NCBI GenBank assembly: GCA_031081675.1
Contig: JAVHLZ010000009.1
Span: forward strand, 1 to 64,000
DNA length: 64,000 nucleotides
Source: Armatimonadota bacterium
GTDB taxonomy: Bacteria > Sysuimicrobiota > Sysuimicrobiia > Sysuimicrobiales > Kaftiobacteriaceae
Direction: 5' to 3'
Positions 21,915 to 31,265 of this stretch are shown piece by piece (within the stretch, counting starts at the first letter, position 1; each line of letters starts with the position of its first letter). Position numbers and translations under genes: made by a program. The notes under the pieces are model-generated. The model saw only the letters and a program-made list of their open reading frames with translations, did not search any database and was not told where the DNA came from.

Positions 21915-23501
21915 GTGGAGGAGCCGGCCGCCGGACCGCAGAGGTACGAGGCGGCGCGCCGCGCCGCCCGCGCGCTTGCGGCCGCCGTGCGGGCTGCGCG
22001 GCTGTACTCGGTCGGACACGACCTGACGATCCGCCTGCTGCGGTCGGCCGGGCAGGCCCTGCGGGCCTACCTGGATGCCCACGGGCCCCTGGATCTGCGG
22101 GTGGCGCCCCGAGGGGTGGCGTTCGATTTCGCCCCCCAGGCCTGCGAGGACGACGTCGTCGCCGACCTCGGGCGGGCGCTGGATCTTGCCGGCGTCGACG
22201 GGCTGCGTTTTCTTCCCGACGTGACCGACGCGGACCTGGAGGCGCTGGCGGACGCCCTGGCGATGCCCCGGTCGGCCCTGGAGCGGGCGGGCGGCCTGGG
22301 GCGGCTGCTGGCGGGCCGCGGCGTCCGCGGGGTGTCGGCGCGCGGGCCTGCGCCCTCCGCGCCGGCCGGGGATCCGGTCGAGGATCTGCTGCGCGCCGTG
22401 CGGGAACGCCCCGACGAGGTCCCTGCCCGCCTGGTCCGCCTGGGTCCGGATCCCCTGGTGGCGGCGGAGATGCTGCGGAGGGCCGACGCCCGCGTGGCTG
22501 CCTGGCCCCCGGCGCAGAGGGACCAGGCCCGCGGCATCCTGGCCGATGCCCTGTTGAAGCTGGACGATCCTCTGCGGGCGGCCCTGGGCCGCGTGGTGGC
22601 CGACCATCTGGCCGACCCGTGGGCCGCGTCGGTGGCTGCCCGCTGGCCCGCGGTGGTGGCCGGTTCCCTCCTCGCGGATGTGGCGGACCTGCCGGGACGC
22701 CTGCGCGCGCTGCACCGGGGCCCCTTTGGCGGCCCGCTGCCCGATGCCCCTCCTCCCGCCGACGCAGAGGCGGCCCGGGCGGCGCTGGAGGCAGGCGTCG
22801 GGCGCAGCCGGGCAGCCGCCCGCCTGGTGGACGCCCTGCCTCACCTGGATGCCGCGCAGGTGGCCGAGGCGCTGGGGGTGGTGGAGCAGGTCCTGCACGA
22901 TGCCGCCGCAGAGGGAGACACCGACGCGGTCGTCCGGATCCTGGCAGCCCTGGATCGGGTGTCGCGGCGCCTGCCCGACGCGCGGGCGGACCAGGTGCGC
23001 CAGGCCCTGGGCCGCCTCATGTCGGTGGAGGTGCGCGAAGTGCTGGCCGCGGGTGCCGCCGACCTGCCCGCGGACCACCCGCTGCGGGGGCTGCTGGCGG
23101 GGGCACCCGAAGCCATACCCGTGTTGCTGGAACTGCTGGCCGACGAGGAGCGGCTGGCGGTACGGCGGCGGCTGGTCGCCCTGCTGGCCGAGGCGGCGCG
23201 GGACCGGCTGCCCGCCCTGGCCGAGCACCTCTCCGATCCCCGCTGGTACGTGGCGCGCAACGTGGTCACCGCCCTGGCGTGGACCGCCGATCCCCGGGCG
23301 GTTCCGTACCTGCGGGCCGCCCTTCATCACGGCGACCTGCGCGTGCGCGCCGAAGCCCTGGCCGGGCTCGCCTCCCTGGGGACGCCGGAGGCCCGCGGGG
23401 CCCTCCAGGAGGCGACCCGTCACCCGGATCCGGCGACGCGGGAGGCCGCGGGGCGGTGGCTGGCCGCCCTGGGTGGGGGAGGGGATGGACGGAGCGGCTG
23501 A
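21915..23501 (+). CDS. HEAT-repeat protein with Y-x-x-GH N-terminal domain
   Basis: 528 aa, not an enzyme by any visible motif. The first about 130 residues form a domain (VRAARLYSVGHDLTIRLL ... LDLRVAPRGVAFDF ... VDGLRFLP) also found at the start of the next gene. The middle is Ala/Arg-rich helical. The C-terminal about 120 residues are HEAT-like repeats (LSDPRWYVARNVVTALAW, LHHGDLRVRAEALAGLA). HEAT repeats usually mediate protein contacts. The GTG start is 6 nt after valS and the end overlaps the following gene by 17 nt. It is probably co-expressed with the HD protein and near the pilB genes. Confidence 0.75.
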   Translation: MEEPAAGPQRYEAARRAARALAAAVRAARLYSVGHDLTIRLLRSAGQALRAYLDAHGPLDLRVAPRGVAFDFAPQACEDDVVADLGRALDLAGVDGLRFLPDVTDADLEALADALAMPRSALERAGGLGRLLAGRGVRGVSARGPAPSAPAGDPVEDLLRAVRERPDEVPARLVRLGPDPLVAAEMLRRADARVAAWPPAQRDQARGILADALLKLDDPLRAALGRVVADHLADPWAASVAARWPAVVAGSLLADVADLPGRLRALHRGPFGGPLPDAPPPADAEAARAALEAGVGRSRAAARLVDALPHLDAAQVAEALGVVEQVLHDAAAEGDTDAVVRILAALDRVSRRLPDARADQVRQALGRLMSVEVREVLAAGAADLPADHPLRGLLAGAPEAIPVLLELLADEERLAVRRRLVALLAEAARDRLPALAEHLSDPRWYVARNVVTALAWTADPRAVPYLRAALHHGDLRVRAEALAGLASLGTPEARGALQEATRHPDPATREAAGRWLAALGGGGDGRSG

Positions 23502-24582
23502 GCTGGTCCAGGCGCTGTGGGCGGCCCTTGCGCACGTCCGCCACTACGGATCCGGCCATCCGTCCGCCGGCGTGGCCATCCGCCGGTGCGCCGACCTGTT
23601 CCGGAAGGCCGCTCCGGTCCAGATCGTGGTGGAGCCCAGACGCCTCGTGGTCCAGGGCCAGCCCTTCGGGCCCGGCGATCCCGCCGCCGCGTCCCTGAGG
23701 GCCTACCTCGAGGCCCGAAGGGTCCCGGGGTTGGTGATCGGCATCCAGGCCGCCGAGGCCTCGGTGGCGGCCCTCATCCGGGTCCTGGCCCGCGAGCCCG
23801 AGGAGATCGTTGCGGCCGGCGGCCTGCGGGATGCCCTGGGGGAGGAGGGAGCGGACGGGATCGACCTCCCCGAGCAGACCTCGCCACCCCCGAGCCACGA
23901 TGCCTACGACGCCGCCCTGGACGCCGCGGCCGCGGCGGCCGAAGCCGCCGAGCGGGGCGAGCCGGTGGACCTGCCCCGGGTGCGGGACGCGGCGGCCGCC
24001 CTGGTCCGGGCGATGCGGGACAGCCCGCCCGCCGTCTGGATCCGCGTCGCCGACAGGGCGCACGATGAAACCGATCCGGCTCATGCCGTCAACGTGGCCG
24101 TCCTGACCGCGGGAGCAGGTGCCGCCCTGGGACTGACCCCGGCCGCGCTGACGGAGCTGGCCGCCGCCGCCTTCCTGCACGACATCGGCCTGGCCATTCT
24201 GCCGTATCCCCGGCGCCTGGCCGAGAGGACGGCACAAGGACCGTCGCCGGAGTGGACGCACCCGGCGGCGGGCGCCTGGCTGCTCCGCCATGCGGCCCGA
24301 ACGAGCCCGGTGCTTGTGGTGGTCGCATCCGAGCACCACCTGCCGTCGCTGGGGGATGAGGCCTCCGCGCCAGCCCGCCTGGTGTCCCTGGCAGACTACG
24401 TGGACGCCCTCACCTGCGGGCGGGTCCCCGCCCACCGGAAGGCGGCGGTGGGCCCGCTGCTCTCGCAGGTGCTGGCGGGAGGAGGTCCGGCCTTCGATCC
24501 GTCCTACGTGCGGGCCCTCGCCCGCGCGCTCCGGGAGGCGGAGGGGTCCGGCGCCAGGTTCTCACCACCCGAGCGGCCCTGA
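23485..24582 (+). CDS. HD-domain protein (HD-GYP-like) with shared N-terminal domain
   Basis: 365 aa. The N-terminal about 120 residues (HVRHYGSGHPSAGVAIRRC ... IVVEPRRLVVQGQPF ... VPGLVIGI) parallel those of the preceding HEAT protein. The C-terminal half is an HD metal-dependent phosphohydrolase: His in AHAVNVAVL, the HD doublet in FLHDIGLAILP, His in WTHPAAGAWLL and VVASEHHLP. The GYP triplet of c-di-GMP phosphodiesterases is not obvious (LADYVDALT follows). It could degrade a cyclic dinucleotide or be a signalling scaffold. ATG 23485 has GGGGAGGGG upstream. Confidence 0.78.
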   Translation: MDGAAELVQALWAALAHVRHYGSGHPSAGVAIRRCADLFRKAAPVQIVVEPRRLVVQGQPFGPGDPAAASLRAYLEARRVPGLVIGIQAAEASVAALIRVLAREPEEIVAAGGLRDALGEEGADGIDLPEQTSPPPSHDAYDAALDAAAAAAEAAERGEPVDLPRVRDAAAALVRAMRDSPPAVWIRVADRAHDETDPAHAVNVAVLTAGAGAALGLTPAALTELAAAAFLHDIGLAILPYPRRLAERTAQGPSPEWTHPAAGAWLLRHAARTSPVLVVVASEHHLPSLGDEASAPARLVSLADYVDALTCGRVPAHRKAAVGPLLSQVLAGGGPAFDPSYVRALARALREAEGSGARFSPPERP

Positions 24583-24658
24583 CGTCTGCCGGAGACGCCG
24601 GCGGGGTACCTGGCCGGAAGGACCATGCCCGGGGGGGCCCGCAGGGACGAACGGCCCA

Positions 24659-24688
24659 TTGAGCCCGCCCGCGAGTCCCCTCTACACT
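24659..24688 (+). promoter_or_regulatory. Promoter of the second pilB
   Basis: TTGAGC (24659-24664), 18-nt spacer, TACACT (24683-24688). The predicted transcription start (about 24695) coincides with the GTG at 24696. Confidence 0.6.
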
Positions 24689-24695
24689 GGGTCGG

Positions 24696-26390
24696 GTGGC
24701 GGAGCGTCCGGTGGCCAAGGTCCAGCGCAAGCGCATCGGTGACATCCTGGTGGAGACCGGGGTCATCACCCCCCAGCAGCTGGCCGAGGCGCTGGCCCAG
24801 CAGCGCCGCACCCGCGAGCGGCTGGGCCGCATCCTCGTCGAGCAGGGGGCGGCGACCGAGCGCCAGCTCGCCCAGGCCCTGGCGGCCCAGCTGGACCTGC
24901 CCCTGGTGAGCCTGTCCTCCGCCCGCATCGACCCCGCCGCCGTCCGCCTGGTCCCGGAGGTCATCGCGCGCAAGCGCAAGGTCCTCCCCCTGCAGCTGGA
25001 CGGAGGCCACCTGGTCGTGGCCATGGCCGACCCCCTGGACGTCTTCGCCCTGGACGACGTGGCCATCGCGGCCCGCCGCCCGGTCAAGCCGGTGGTGGCG
25101 ATGGAGTCGGAGGTTGAAGCGACCATCGAGCGCGTCTACGGCATGGGGGCGGCCGCCCAGGCGGTCCTGGGCGAGGTGGAGGAGGCCGTGCCGTCGGTGG
25201 AGGAGGCCGAGGACGCCCCGGTGGTGCGGCTGGTCAACCTGATCCTCTCCCAGGCCGTCCGCGACCGGGCCAGCGACATCCACCTGGAACCGACCGAGGG
25301 CGACGCCCGGGTGCGCTACCGGGTGGACGGCGTCCTGCACACGGTGATGACGGTGCCGCGCTCGGTCTACCCGGCGGTGGTGTCCCGGGTGAAGGTCCTG
25401 GCGCGGCTGAACATCGCCGAGCGGCGGCTGCCCCAGGACGGCGCGTTCGAGTCGGCCCTGGACGGCCGGAGGATCGACGTCCGGGTCTCCACGGTCCCCA
25501 CGGTGCACGGGGAGCGGGTGGCCCTGCGCCTGCTGGACCGCAGCCAGGGGGTGCTGCCCCTGGACCAGCTGGGGATGGATGCCCGCACCCGCCGCCGGTA
25601 CGAGGGGCTGATCCGCCAGCCCTTCGGCATCATCCTGGTCAGCGGCCCCACCGGCAGCGGCAAGACCACCACCCTCATCAGCACCCTGGCGCAGCTCAAC
25701 GCGCCCGACAGGAACATCATCACCATCGAGGATCCGGTGGAGTACCAGCTGCCCGGCGTCAGCCACATCCAGGTGAACCCCCGGTCCGGGCTCACGTTCG
25801 CGACCGGGCTGCGGTCCATCGTCCGCCAGGATCCGGACATCATCATGATCGGCGAGATCCGCGACGTGGAGACGGCCGAAATCGCCATCCACGCCGCGCT
25901 GACCGGGCACCTGGTGCTCACCACCATCCACACCAACGACGCCCCCTCGGCCCTGACCCGCCTGGCCGACATGGGGATCGAGCCCTACCTGATCGCCTCG
26001 GCGGTGATCGGCGTGGCCTCCCAGCGGCTGGTCCGGCTGCTGTGCGCCGAGTGCAAGCAGCCGGCGCCCATCCCCAAGGACCTGATGGCCTGGCTGGCGG
26101 GGGCGGTGCGCGAGCCCCTGCCGGCGGCGGAGTTCGCGCGGCCGGGGGGGTGCGCCGCCTGCCGCCACACCGGCTACCAGGGCAGGACGGGGATCTTCGA
26201 GGTGCTGGTGATGACCGACGCCGTGCGCCGCAAGGTCCTGGCCCGGGCGTCCGCCGCCGAGATCGGCGAGGCGGCCCGGGCGGAGGGGATGATCCCCATG
26301 CGGGCCGACGGCATGCTCAAGGCCCTGCGCGGGCTCACGACGGTGGAGGAGGTCCTGCGGGTCACGCGGGTGGAGGAACCCACACTGTAG
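24696..26390 (+). CDS. GspE/PilB-type assembly ATPase (second copy)
   Basis: 564 aa, same architecture as the first PilB: MshEN domain (RIGDILVETGVITPQQL), Walker A GPTGSGKTTT, Asp box TIEDPVEY, Walker B MIGEIRD, His box TGHLVLTTIHTND and tetracysteine zinc site CAEC...CAAC. The GTG at 24696 lies 7 nt after the -10 box, implying a leaderless message; GTG 24711 is an alternative start. It lies nearest to the regulator genes and main pilus cluster, so it may be the pilus motor, with the other copy serving secretion or competence. Confidence 0.9.
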   Translation: MAERPVAKVQRKRIGDILVETGVITPQQLAEALAQQRRTRERLGRILVEQGAATERQLAQALAAQLDLPLVSLSSARIDPAAVRLVPEVIARKRKVLPLQLDGGHLVVAMADPLDVFALDDVAIAARRPVKPVVAMESEVEATIERVYGMGAAAQAVLGEVEEAVPSVEEAEDAPVVRLVNLILSQAVRDRASDIHLEPTEGDARVRYRVDGVLHTVMTVPRSVYPAVVSRVKVLARLNIAERRLPQDGAFESALDGRRIDVRVSTVPTVHGERVALRLLDRSQGVLPLDQLGMDARTRRRYEGLIRQPFGIILVSGPTGSGKTTTLISTLAQLNAPDRNIITIEDPVEYQLPGVSHIQVNPRSGLTFATGLRSIVRQDPDIIMIGEIRDVETAEIAIHAALTGHLVLTTIHTNDAPSALTRLADMGIEPYLIASAVIGVASQRLVRLLCAECKQPAPIPKDLMAWLAGAVREPLPAAEFARPGGCAACRHTGYQGRTGIFEVLVMTDAVRRKVLARASAAEIGEAARAEGMIPMRADGMLKALRGLTTVEEVLRVTRVEEPTL

Positions 26391-26422
26391 GGGGAAATCC
26401 CCCGTGGAAACGTTGAAAATTC

Positions 26423-26516
26423 AATCCACTCCATCTCCTCAATCTGCCCGATCTTCTCAATCCGGCGACGCGTAGATCGAGTAGATTGGGTAGATTGAGG
26501 AGATCGAGTAGATCGT
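26423..26516. repeat. 9-bp-period intergenic repeat array C (inverted arms)
   Basis: Left arm about 26426-26463 in complement orientation, right arm about 26469-26514 with units GCGTAGATC, GAGTAGATT, GGGTAGATT, GAGGAGATC and GAGTAGATC. It separates two convergent genes and could serve as a bidirectional terminator. It is preceded by a GTGGAAACGTTGAAAATT unit of another repeat type (26404-26421). Confidence 0.75.
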
Positions 26517-26517
26517 C

Positions 26518-26889
26518 TCAGCGGTTCGCCGCCTGGCGGATCGCCGCGATGATCTCGGTGGCCGGCTGGTCCTTGACCAGCAGCCCCTGCAGCCCGCTGC
26601 GGGCGACCCGCTCGGGATCCAGGGCGCCGGGAAACGCGGTGAGCATGAAGACCTTCGTCTCCGGCAGCTCCCGCACGATGGTCCGGGCAGCCGTGTAGCC
26701 GTCCATCCCGCTCATGCGGAAGTCGATCAGCACCACGTCGGGGCGCAGCTCCCGGGCGCGCGCCACCGCCTCGCCGCCCTCCCCGGCCTCGCCCACCACC
26801 TCCAGGTCGGGCTGGGTCTGCAACACCCGGGCCATCCGCTGCCGGTAGGAGGGGTTGTCGTCGACCAGCATCACCCGGATCTTCCGCAC
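26518..26889 (-). CDS. Single-domain response regulator (CheY-like receiver)
   Basis: 123 aa receiver domain without an output domain. The acidic pair is in VMLVDDNPSY, the phospho-acceptor Asp is in VVLIDFRMSGMDG, the switch Thr is in FMLTAFPG and the Lys is in LLVKDQP. The GTG at 26889 follows GGAGG; in-frame residues further upstream are dispensable. It lies downstream of a NarL-type regulator and a histidine kinase, so it may be a phosphate sink or act on the pilus machinery by protein contact. Confidence 0.88.
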   Translation of the reverse strand: MRKIRVMLVDDNPSYRQRMARVLQTQPDLEVVGEAGEGGEAVARARELRPDVVLIDFRMSGMDGYTAARTIVRELPETKVFMLTAFPGALDPERVARSGLQGLLVKDQPATEIIAAIRQAANR

Positions 26890-26993
26890 CGCACGCCTCC
26901 CCGCAGGCACACCCACTGTACGGCCGCCCCCGCCGGGGGTAAATCGGACGAAGGTACCAGGGAATCCGGGACAGGAGCCGGGCGGGCGCCGCT

Positions 26994-27668
26994 CTACCCG
27001 CCTCCTTCCGGAGGCCGCACCAGCCCGCTGCGCAGGGCCAGCACGGCCGCCTGGGTGCGGCTGTTCACGTGGAGCTTCTCCATGATGTTGCTGAGGTGGT
27101 TCTTGACGGTGCGCTCGCTGATGGACAGGCGGCGGGCGATCTCCTTGTTGGCCAGCCCGCCGGCCACCAGCTGCAGGATCTCGACCTCCCGGGGGGTGAG
27201 GGGGAGGTGGACCCCGGCCAGGTCGGTCCTCTCCCGGGTGCGGGCGAACTCGCGCATGACCTTGGCGGCCATGGTGGGCGCCAGCAACCCCTCCCCGCCG
27301 TGGACCACCCGGATGGCCCGGACCAGTTCGTCGGGAGTGCAGTCCTTGAGCAGGTAGCCCATGGCGCCGGCCTTGATGGCCTCGAACAGGTACTCCTCGT
27401 CGGCGTGCACGGTCAGCATGATGATGCCGGTGCGGGGGCTGCGGGCCTTGATCATCCGGGCGGCGTCGATGCCGGACAGGCCGGGCATGGCCACGTCCAG
27501 CAGGACCACGTCGGGCGCCAGGTCCTCCACCATCCGGACGGTCTGGTCGCCGGTCTCGGCCTCGCCCACCACCTCCACATCGCCGGCCGCCTCCAGCAGC
27601 CGGCGCACCCCCTGCCGGAACAGGGCGTGGTCGTCCGCGAGCAGCACCCGCACCGCGGCCCCGTTCAC
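26994..27668 (-). CDS. NarL/LuxR-family response regulator
   Basis: 224 aa. It has a receiver domain (VLLADDH, phospho-Asp in VVLLDVAMPG, Lys in YLLKDC) and a C-terminal LuxR helix-turn-helix (LTPREVEILQLVAGG ... ISERTVKNHLSNIMEKL). It is a DNA-binding transcription regulator. The start GTG lies 4 nt after the kinase stop with GGAGG inside the kinase end, so the two are translationally coupled and are the likely cognate pair. Its targets may include the divergent pilC cluster (inference). Confidence 0.93.
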   Translation of the reverse strand: MNGAAVRVLLADDHALFRQGVRRLLEAAGDVEVVGEAETGDQTVRMVEDLAPDVVLLDVAMPGLSGIDAARMIKARSPRTGIIMLTVHADEEYLFEAIKAGAMGYLLKDCTPDELVRAIRVVHGGEGLLAPTMAAKVMREFARTRERTDLAGVHLPLTPREVEILQLVAGGLANKEIARRLSISERTVKNHLSNIMEKLHVNSRTQAAVLALRSGLVRPPEGGG

Positions 27669-27672
27669 CCGC

Positions 27673-29730
27673 TCACCTCCCCAGCGGCACCCGCACCGTG
27701 ACCGTGGTTCCCCGCCCGGGCGCGCTCTCCACGTCCAGGCGTCCGCCCACCAGCGCCGCCCGCTCTTCCATGGACACCAGCCCCAGGTGGCGCCGGCCCG
27801 GCGGCTGGGCCCGGTAGGCGGCCACGTCGAAGCCGATGCCGTTGTCGGTGACCGAGGCGGTGCACCCGTCGTCGTCCACCCGCGCCCGGATCTGCACCGC
27901 CGTGGCCCGGGCGTGGGTCCGCACGTTGGTCAGGGCCTGGCGCACGATGGCCAGGATGGCGTGGCGGACCGCCGACGGCAGGCGGGAGGTCTCGCCGGTG
28001 GTCTCCACGGCGGTGGCGATGCCCGTCTGCCTCTGGAACTCCCGCCCCAGCGCCTCCAGGGCGGCCGGCAGCTCGCTGCCGACGTCGGGCTGCCGGCGCA
28101 GGTCCGACATATACTCCCGCAGTTCCCGCATGGCCCGCTCCAGCAGCCCCCGGAGATCTGCGAGGTCTGTGGCCGTCCGGTCGCCGCCGGAGAGGGTCAG
28201 GGCCACCAGGTCCGTCTGCAGGAGGGCGTCGGCCAGGGTCTGGGCCACCCCGTCGTGGAGCTCCCGGGCGATGCGGCGGCGTTCCTCCACGATGCCGATG
28301 TCGGCGATGCGGTGGGCGGTGCGGACCATCTGCACCGCGGCCGCCATCTGCGCGGACACGGCCGCCAGCCGGTCCGGGGCGGTCGGGCCGTCCGCGGCCA
28401 GGCCGAACGCCACCGCGCCGATGGTCTTGCCGTCCACGGTGAGGGGCACGCACGCCGCCACCTCCTGCGATCCGGGCGGCGCGCTGAGGGTGTGCACCTG
28501 CCCCTGGGTGCTGGCGGCCAGCAGCCCGGGCAGCAGGCCCAGCGCCGCCTGACCGCCGATGCCCCGGCTGGCCACCACCTCCACCATGCCGGTGTCCTCC
28601 CGCTCCAGGGCCAGGACGGCAAACCGCGCCGCCGTCAGCGAGCGGGCCTGGTCGAGCAAAGCCGGCCACAGCACCGAGGGGTCTCGGGCCAGAGCCCGGG
28701 TCACGTCGCCGATGCCCGCGGCCACCTCGACCAGCGCCGCGGCCAGCTCGCGCTCGGCCCGGGCCCTGATCAGGACCGGAGCGGCGGCCCGGGCCAGCAG
28801 GTCGGCCGTCTGGAGATCCTCCAGGGTGAACCACGGCCGGGTGGCCATCCGGTTGAGGTTCAGCACGCCCAGGGGGCGCGATCCGGCGGTGAGCGGCACG
28901 CACAGGGACGAGCCCAGTTCCTGGCGCGTCAGGGGGACGGGGGTGGAGGTCCCGGGCGTCAGCAGGATCGGACGGCCCTCCCGGGCCACCCACCCGGCGA
29001 TTCCCTCGCCCAGGCGAGGCCGGGCGTCGGCGGACCCCTCCCGGAGGCCGCGGGACGCCAGGATCTCCAGCCGGTCCTCGCGGTCCAGGTAGACCATCAC
29101 CGACCCGCTGTCGGCACCCAGCAGCCTTGACATTTCGTCCAGGACTGCCTCGGCCGTGGCCTGCACGGGTCCCGGCGACGTCGCCCGCTCAGACAGGACT
29201 CTCACCGCGGCCTCCAGTGCGGCCCGCCGCCCGCTGCGGACGCCGGCGGCCGCGGCGGTCAGGGCGGTGGCCACAAGCGCCACTGCGGCCGCCGCCCATC
29301 CGGCCGCCGAGGGGACCGGCAGCGCCCTCTGCGCGGTGGCCGCGGCGCCGGCCACCACCGCTGCCGCCGCGACCCCACCCTGGTAGCCCGTGAGCACGCC
29401 CGCGGCCGCCACCACCGGAAATCCGAGGAACAGAAAGCCCTGGGCGCGCGCGGCCAGCAGCAGTCCGGCGGCGACGGCCGCGACATCCAGCCCGATCCCC
29501 ACGCGGGCTGCCCGGACCGCCTGGGTCGGCAGCCTCCACGCCCACAGCGCCAGGACGAGGGCGTACCCCGCCATGCCCACGAACAACGCCGCCGGCGTGT
29601 GCGGCCCGCCGGGAGCGGCAACATCGTGGGCCACCAGCAGTGCCAGGACCAGCCACCGGACAGCCAGGGTGGCGTGGGCGACGTCAGCGTGAGTGTCCAC
29701 CGGCCCGCCGGCCGCAGAAACACGATGCAT
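27673..29730 (-). CDS. GAF-domain sensor histidine kinase (HisKA_3 type)
   Basis: 685 aa. The N-terminal about 150 residues hold several hydrophobic membrane segments, followed by two GAF domains (about 190-335 and 360-480). The dimerisation motif ERRRIARELHDGVAQTL carries the phospho-His, and a HATPase_c domain has the N and G boxes (TNVRTHA, VTDNGIGFD, GRGTTVTV). This is the NarX/DegS-type partner of LuxR-family regulators. The GAF domains suggest sensing of a small molecule, redox state or light; the ligand is unknown. It is transcribed divergently from pilC. Confidence 0.92.
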   Translation of the reverse strand: MHRVSAAGGPVDTHADVAHATLAVRWLVLALLVAHDVAAPGGPHTPAALFVGMAGYALVLALWAWRLPTQAVRAARVGIGLDVAAVAAGLLLAARAQGFLFLGFPVVAAAGVLTGYQGGVAAAAVVAGAAATAQRALPVPSAAGWAAAAVALVATALTAAAAGVRSGRRAALEAAVRVLSERATSPGPVQATAEAVLDEMSRLLGADSGSVMVYLDREDRLEILASRGLREGSADARPRLGEGIAGWVAREGRPILLTPGTSTPVPLTRQELGSSLCVPLTAGSRPLGVLNLNRMATRPWFTLEDLQTADLLARAAAPVLIRARAERELAAALVEVAAGIGDVTRALARDPSVLWPALLDQARSLTAARFAVLALEREDTGMVEVVASRGIGGQAALGLLPGLLAASTQGQVHTLSAPPGSQEVAACVPLTVDGKTIGAVAFGLAADGPTAPDRLAAVSAQMAAAVQMVRTAHRIADIGIVEERRRIARELHDGVAQTLADALLQTDLVALTLSGGDRTATDLADLRGLLERAMRELREYMSDLRRQPDVGSELPAALEALGREFQRQTGIATAVETTGETSRLPSAVRHAILAIVRQALTNVRTHARATAVQIRARVDDDGCTASVTDNGIGFDVAAYRAQPPGRRHLGLVSMEERAALVGGRLDVESAPGRGTTVTVRVPLGR

Positions 29731-29815
29731 CGCGGCTCACACTTCGTACATGCCCGCCCCAACCCCTGTCGGCGCCGCCGGGCGTGCCCGGGCGGGGCGT
29801 GGGACTTTCGTCCGA

Positions 29816-29844
29816 TTGCCGCCCGCGCGCACCGCTGGTACACT
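29816..29844 (+). promoter_or_regulatory. Promoter of the pilC pilus cluster
   Basis: TTGCCG (29816-29821), 17-nt spacer, TACACT (29839-29844) with an extended -10 TGG. It drives pilC and perhaps the pilin genes. It lies in the 146-bp gap divergent from the kinase gene, a natural target for the adjacent NarL-type regulator. Confidence 0.65.
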
Positions 29845-29876
29845 GGCGCCGCCCGGGCGGCGGGGGAGGAGGGGGA

Positions 29877-31088
29877 ATGGCGCGCTACGTGTACCGGGCC
29901 TGGGATCAGGCCGGCCGGCTGGCGACCGGGGTTCTGGACGCCGACAGCCCCCGGGTCGCCGCCGCCCTGCTGCAGGCCCGGGGCTACCTGGTGACGTCCC
30001 TGCAGGAACAGGATCAGACCCCGAAGGCCGCAGGGCAGATCCGGGGAGGACGCATCGGGCGCGCCCAGCTGGTCCTGTTCACCCGCCAGCTGGCCACCAT
30101 GATCTCGGCCGGCCTGCCCATCGTCACGGCCCTGCATGTCTTAGAGGACCAGATCGGCCACCGGCGGTTCCGGGACGTCATTGCGGCCGTGCGCGCCGGC
30201 ATCGAGCGGGGCGGCAGCCTGTCCGAGGAGATCGCCCGCCACCCGAACGTCTTCTTCGAGTTCTACGTGAACACGGTCCGCTCCGGCGAGGTCAGCGGCG
30301 TCCTGGACGCCTCCCTGAACTACCTGGCCGACTACCTGGAGAAGGAGTACGACCTGGTGCAGCGGGTGCGCACCGCGGCCACGTACCCGCTGCTGGTTCT
30401 GGCCTTCACCCTGCTGGTGGCCGCCGCCGCCGTCGTCTTCATCGTCCCGGTCTTCGTCCAGATTTTCGCCTCCTTCAAGGTGCCCCTGCCCCTGCTGACC
30501 CGCGTCCTGGTCAGGACCAGCGTCCTGGTGCGCACCTACTGGTGGGCGGCCGGGGCAGCCCTGGCCCTGGCGGCCGCGGGCGCGGGGTCCCTCCGCCGCA
30601 CCCGGACCGGCCGGGAGGTCCTGGACGCCCTCCTGCTCCGTCTGCCGGTGGCCGGGTCCCTGATCCACCGGCTGGCGCTGGCGCGCTTTGGCCGGGCGAT
30701 GGCGGTGATCATCCGCAGCGGCATCCCCCTGCTGGAGGGCCTGGCGGTGGTAGCCACGGCGCTGGGCAACCGGGTCGTGGGCCGACAGGTGGAGGCGGCC
30801 CGGGAAGGGATGCGGGCCGGGCTGTCCATGGCCGAATCCCTGCGCCGCCAGCCCCTGATCCCCCCCATGGTGGTGCAGATGGTGCGGGTGGGAGAGGAGA
30901 CCGGCGCGATGGAGGACGTGCTCATCAAGCTGGCCGAGTTCTACGAGCGCGAGGTGGACAACGCGGTCAAGAGGTTCGCGTCGGTGGTGGAGCCCATCCT
31001 GATCGTCTGCGTGGGCGGCGTGGTGGCCGTGGTGGCGCTGGCGGTCCTGCTGCCCATCTGGACGCTGATCGCCACCCTGCCGCGCTGA
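29877..31088 (+). CDS. pilC: Type IV pilus inner-membrane platform protein PilC
   Basis: 403 aa GspF-family protein. Two homologous cytoplasmic helical domains (RQLATMISAGLPIVTALHVLE and FGRAMAVIIRSGIPLLEGLAV) alternate with three membrane segments (about res 170-190, 220-240 and 375-398). It couples the PilB/PilT motors to pilin insertion. ATG 29877 is preceded by GGAGGAGGGGGA. It is the first gene of the pilus cluster. Confidence 0.95.
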   Translation: MARYVYRAWDQAGRLATGVLDADSPRVAAALLQARGYLVTSLQEQDQTPKAAGQIRGGRIGRAQLVLFTRQLATMISAGLPIVTALHVLEDQIGHRRFRDVIAAVRAGIERGGSLSEEIARHPNVFFEFYVNTVRSGEVSGVLDASLNYLADYLEKEYDLVQRVRTAATYPLLVLAFTLLVAAAAVVFIVPVFVQIFASFKVPLPLLTRVLVRTSVLVRTYWWAAGAALALAAAGAGSLRRTRTGREVLDALLLRLPVAGSLIHRLALARFGRAMAVIIRSGIPLLEGLAVVATALGNRVVGRQVEAAREGMRAGLSMAESLRRQPLIPPMVVQMVRVGEETGAMEDVLIKLAEFYEREVDNAVKRFASVVEPILIVCVGGVVAVVALAVLLPIWTLIATLPR

Positions 31089-31157
31089 CCGGGCCCAAAG
31101 CGCGGGCCCCGCCTCCCCGTAGGCCGTTGGTCCCATCCGAATCGCCCGAACGTCCCA

Positions 31158-31187
31158 TTGTGACGGCACCCCAGATGCCCTGACAAT
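31158..31187 (+). promoter_or_regulatory. Possible promoter of the major pilin
   Basis: TTGTGA (31158-31163), 18-nt spacer, GACAAT (31182-31187) in the 177-bp gap after pilC. It is a moderate match. A separate promoter would fit the higher demand for pilin. Confidence 0.35.
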
Positions 31188-31265
31188 GGCGGCGGAACGC
31201 GCCACCGGCCGCCGGCACGGCGGTGGGGGCGCGCATCCCGCACAACCGTCGAGGGGGAGACGAGC

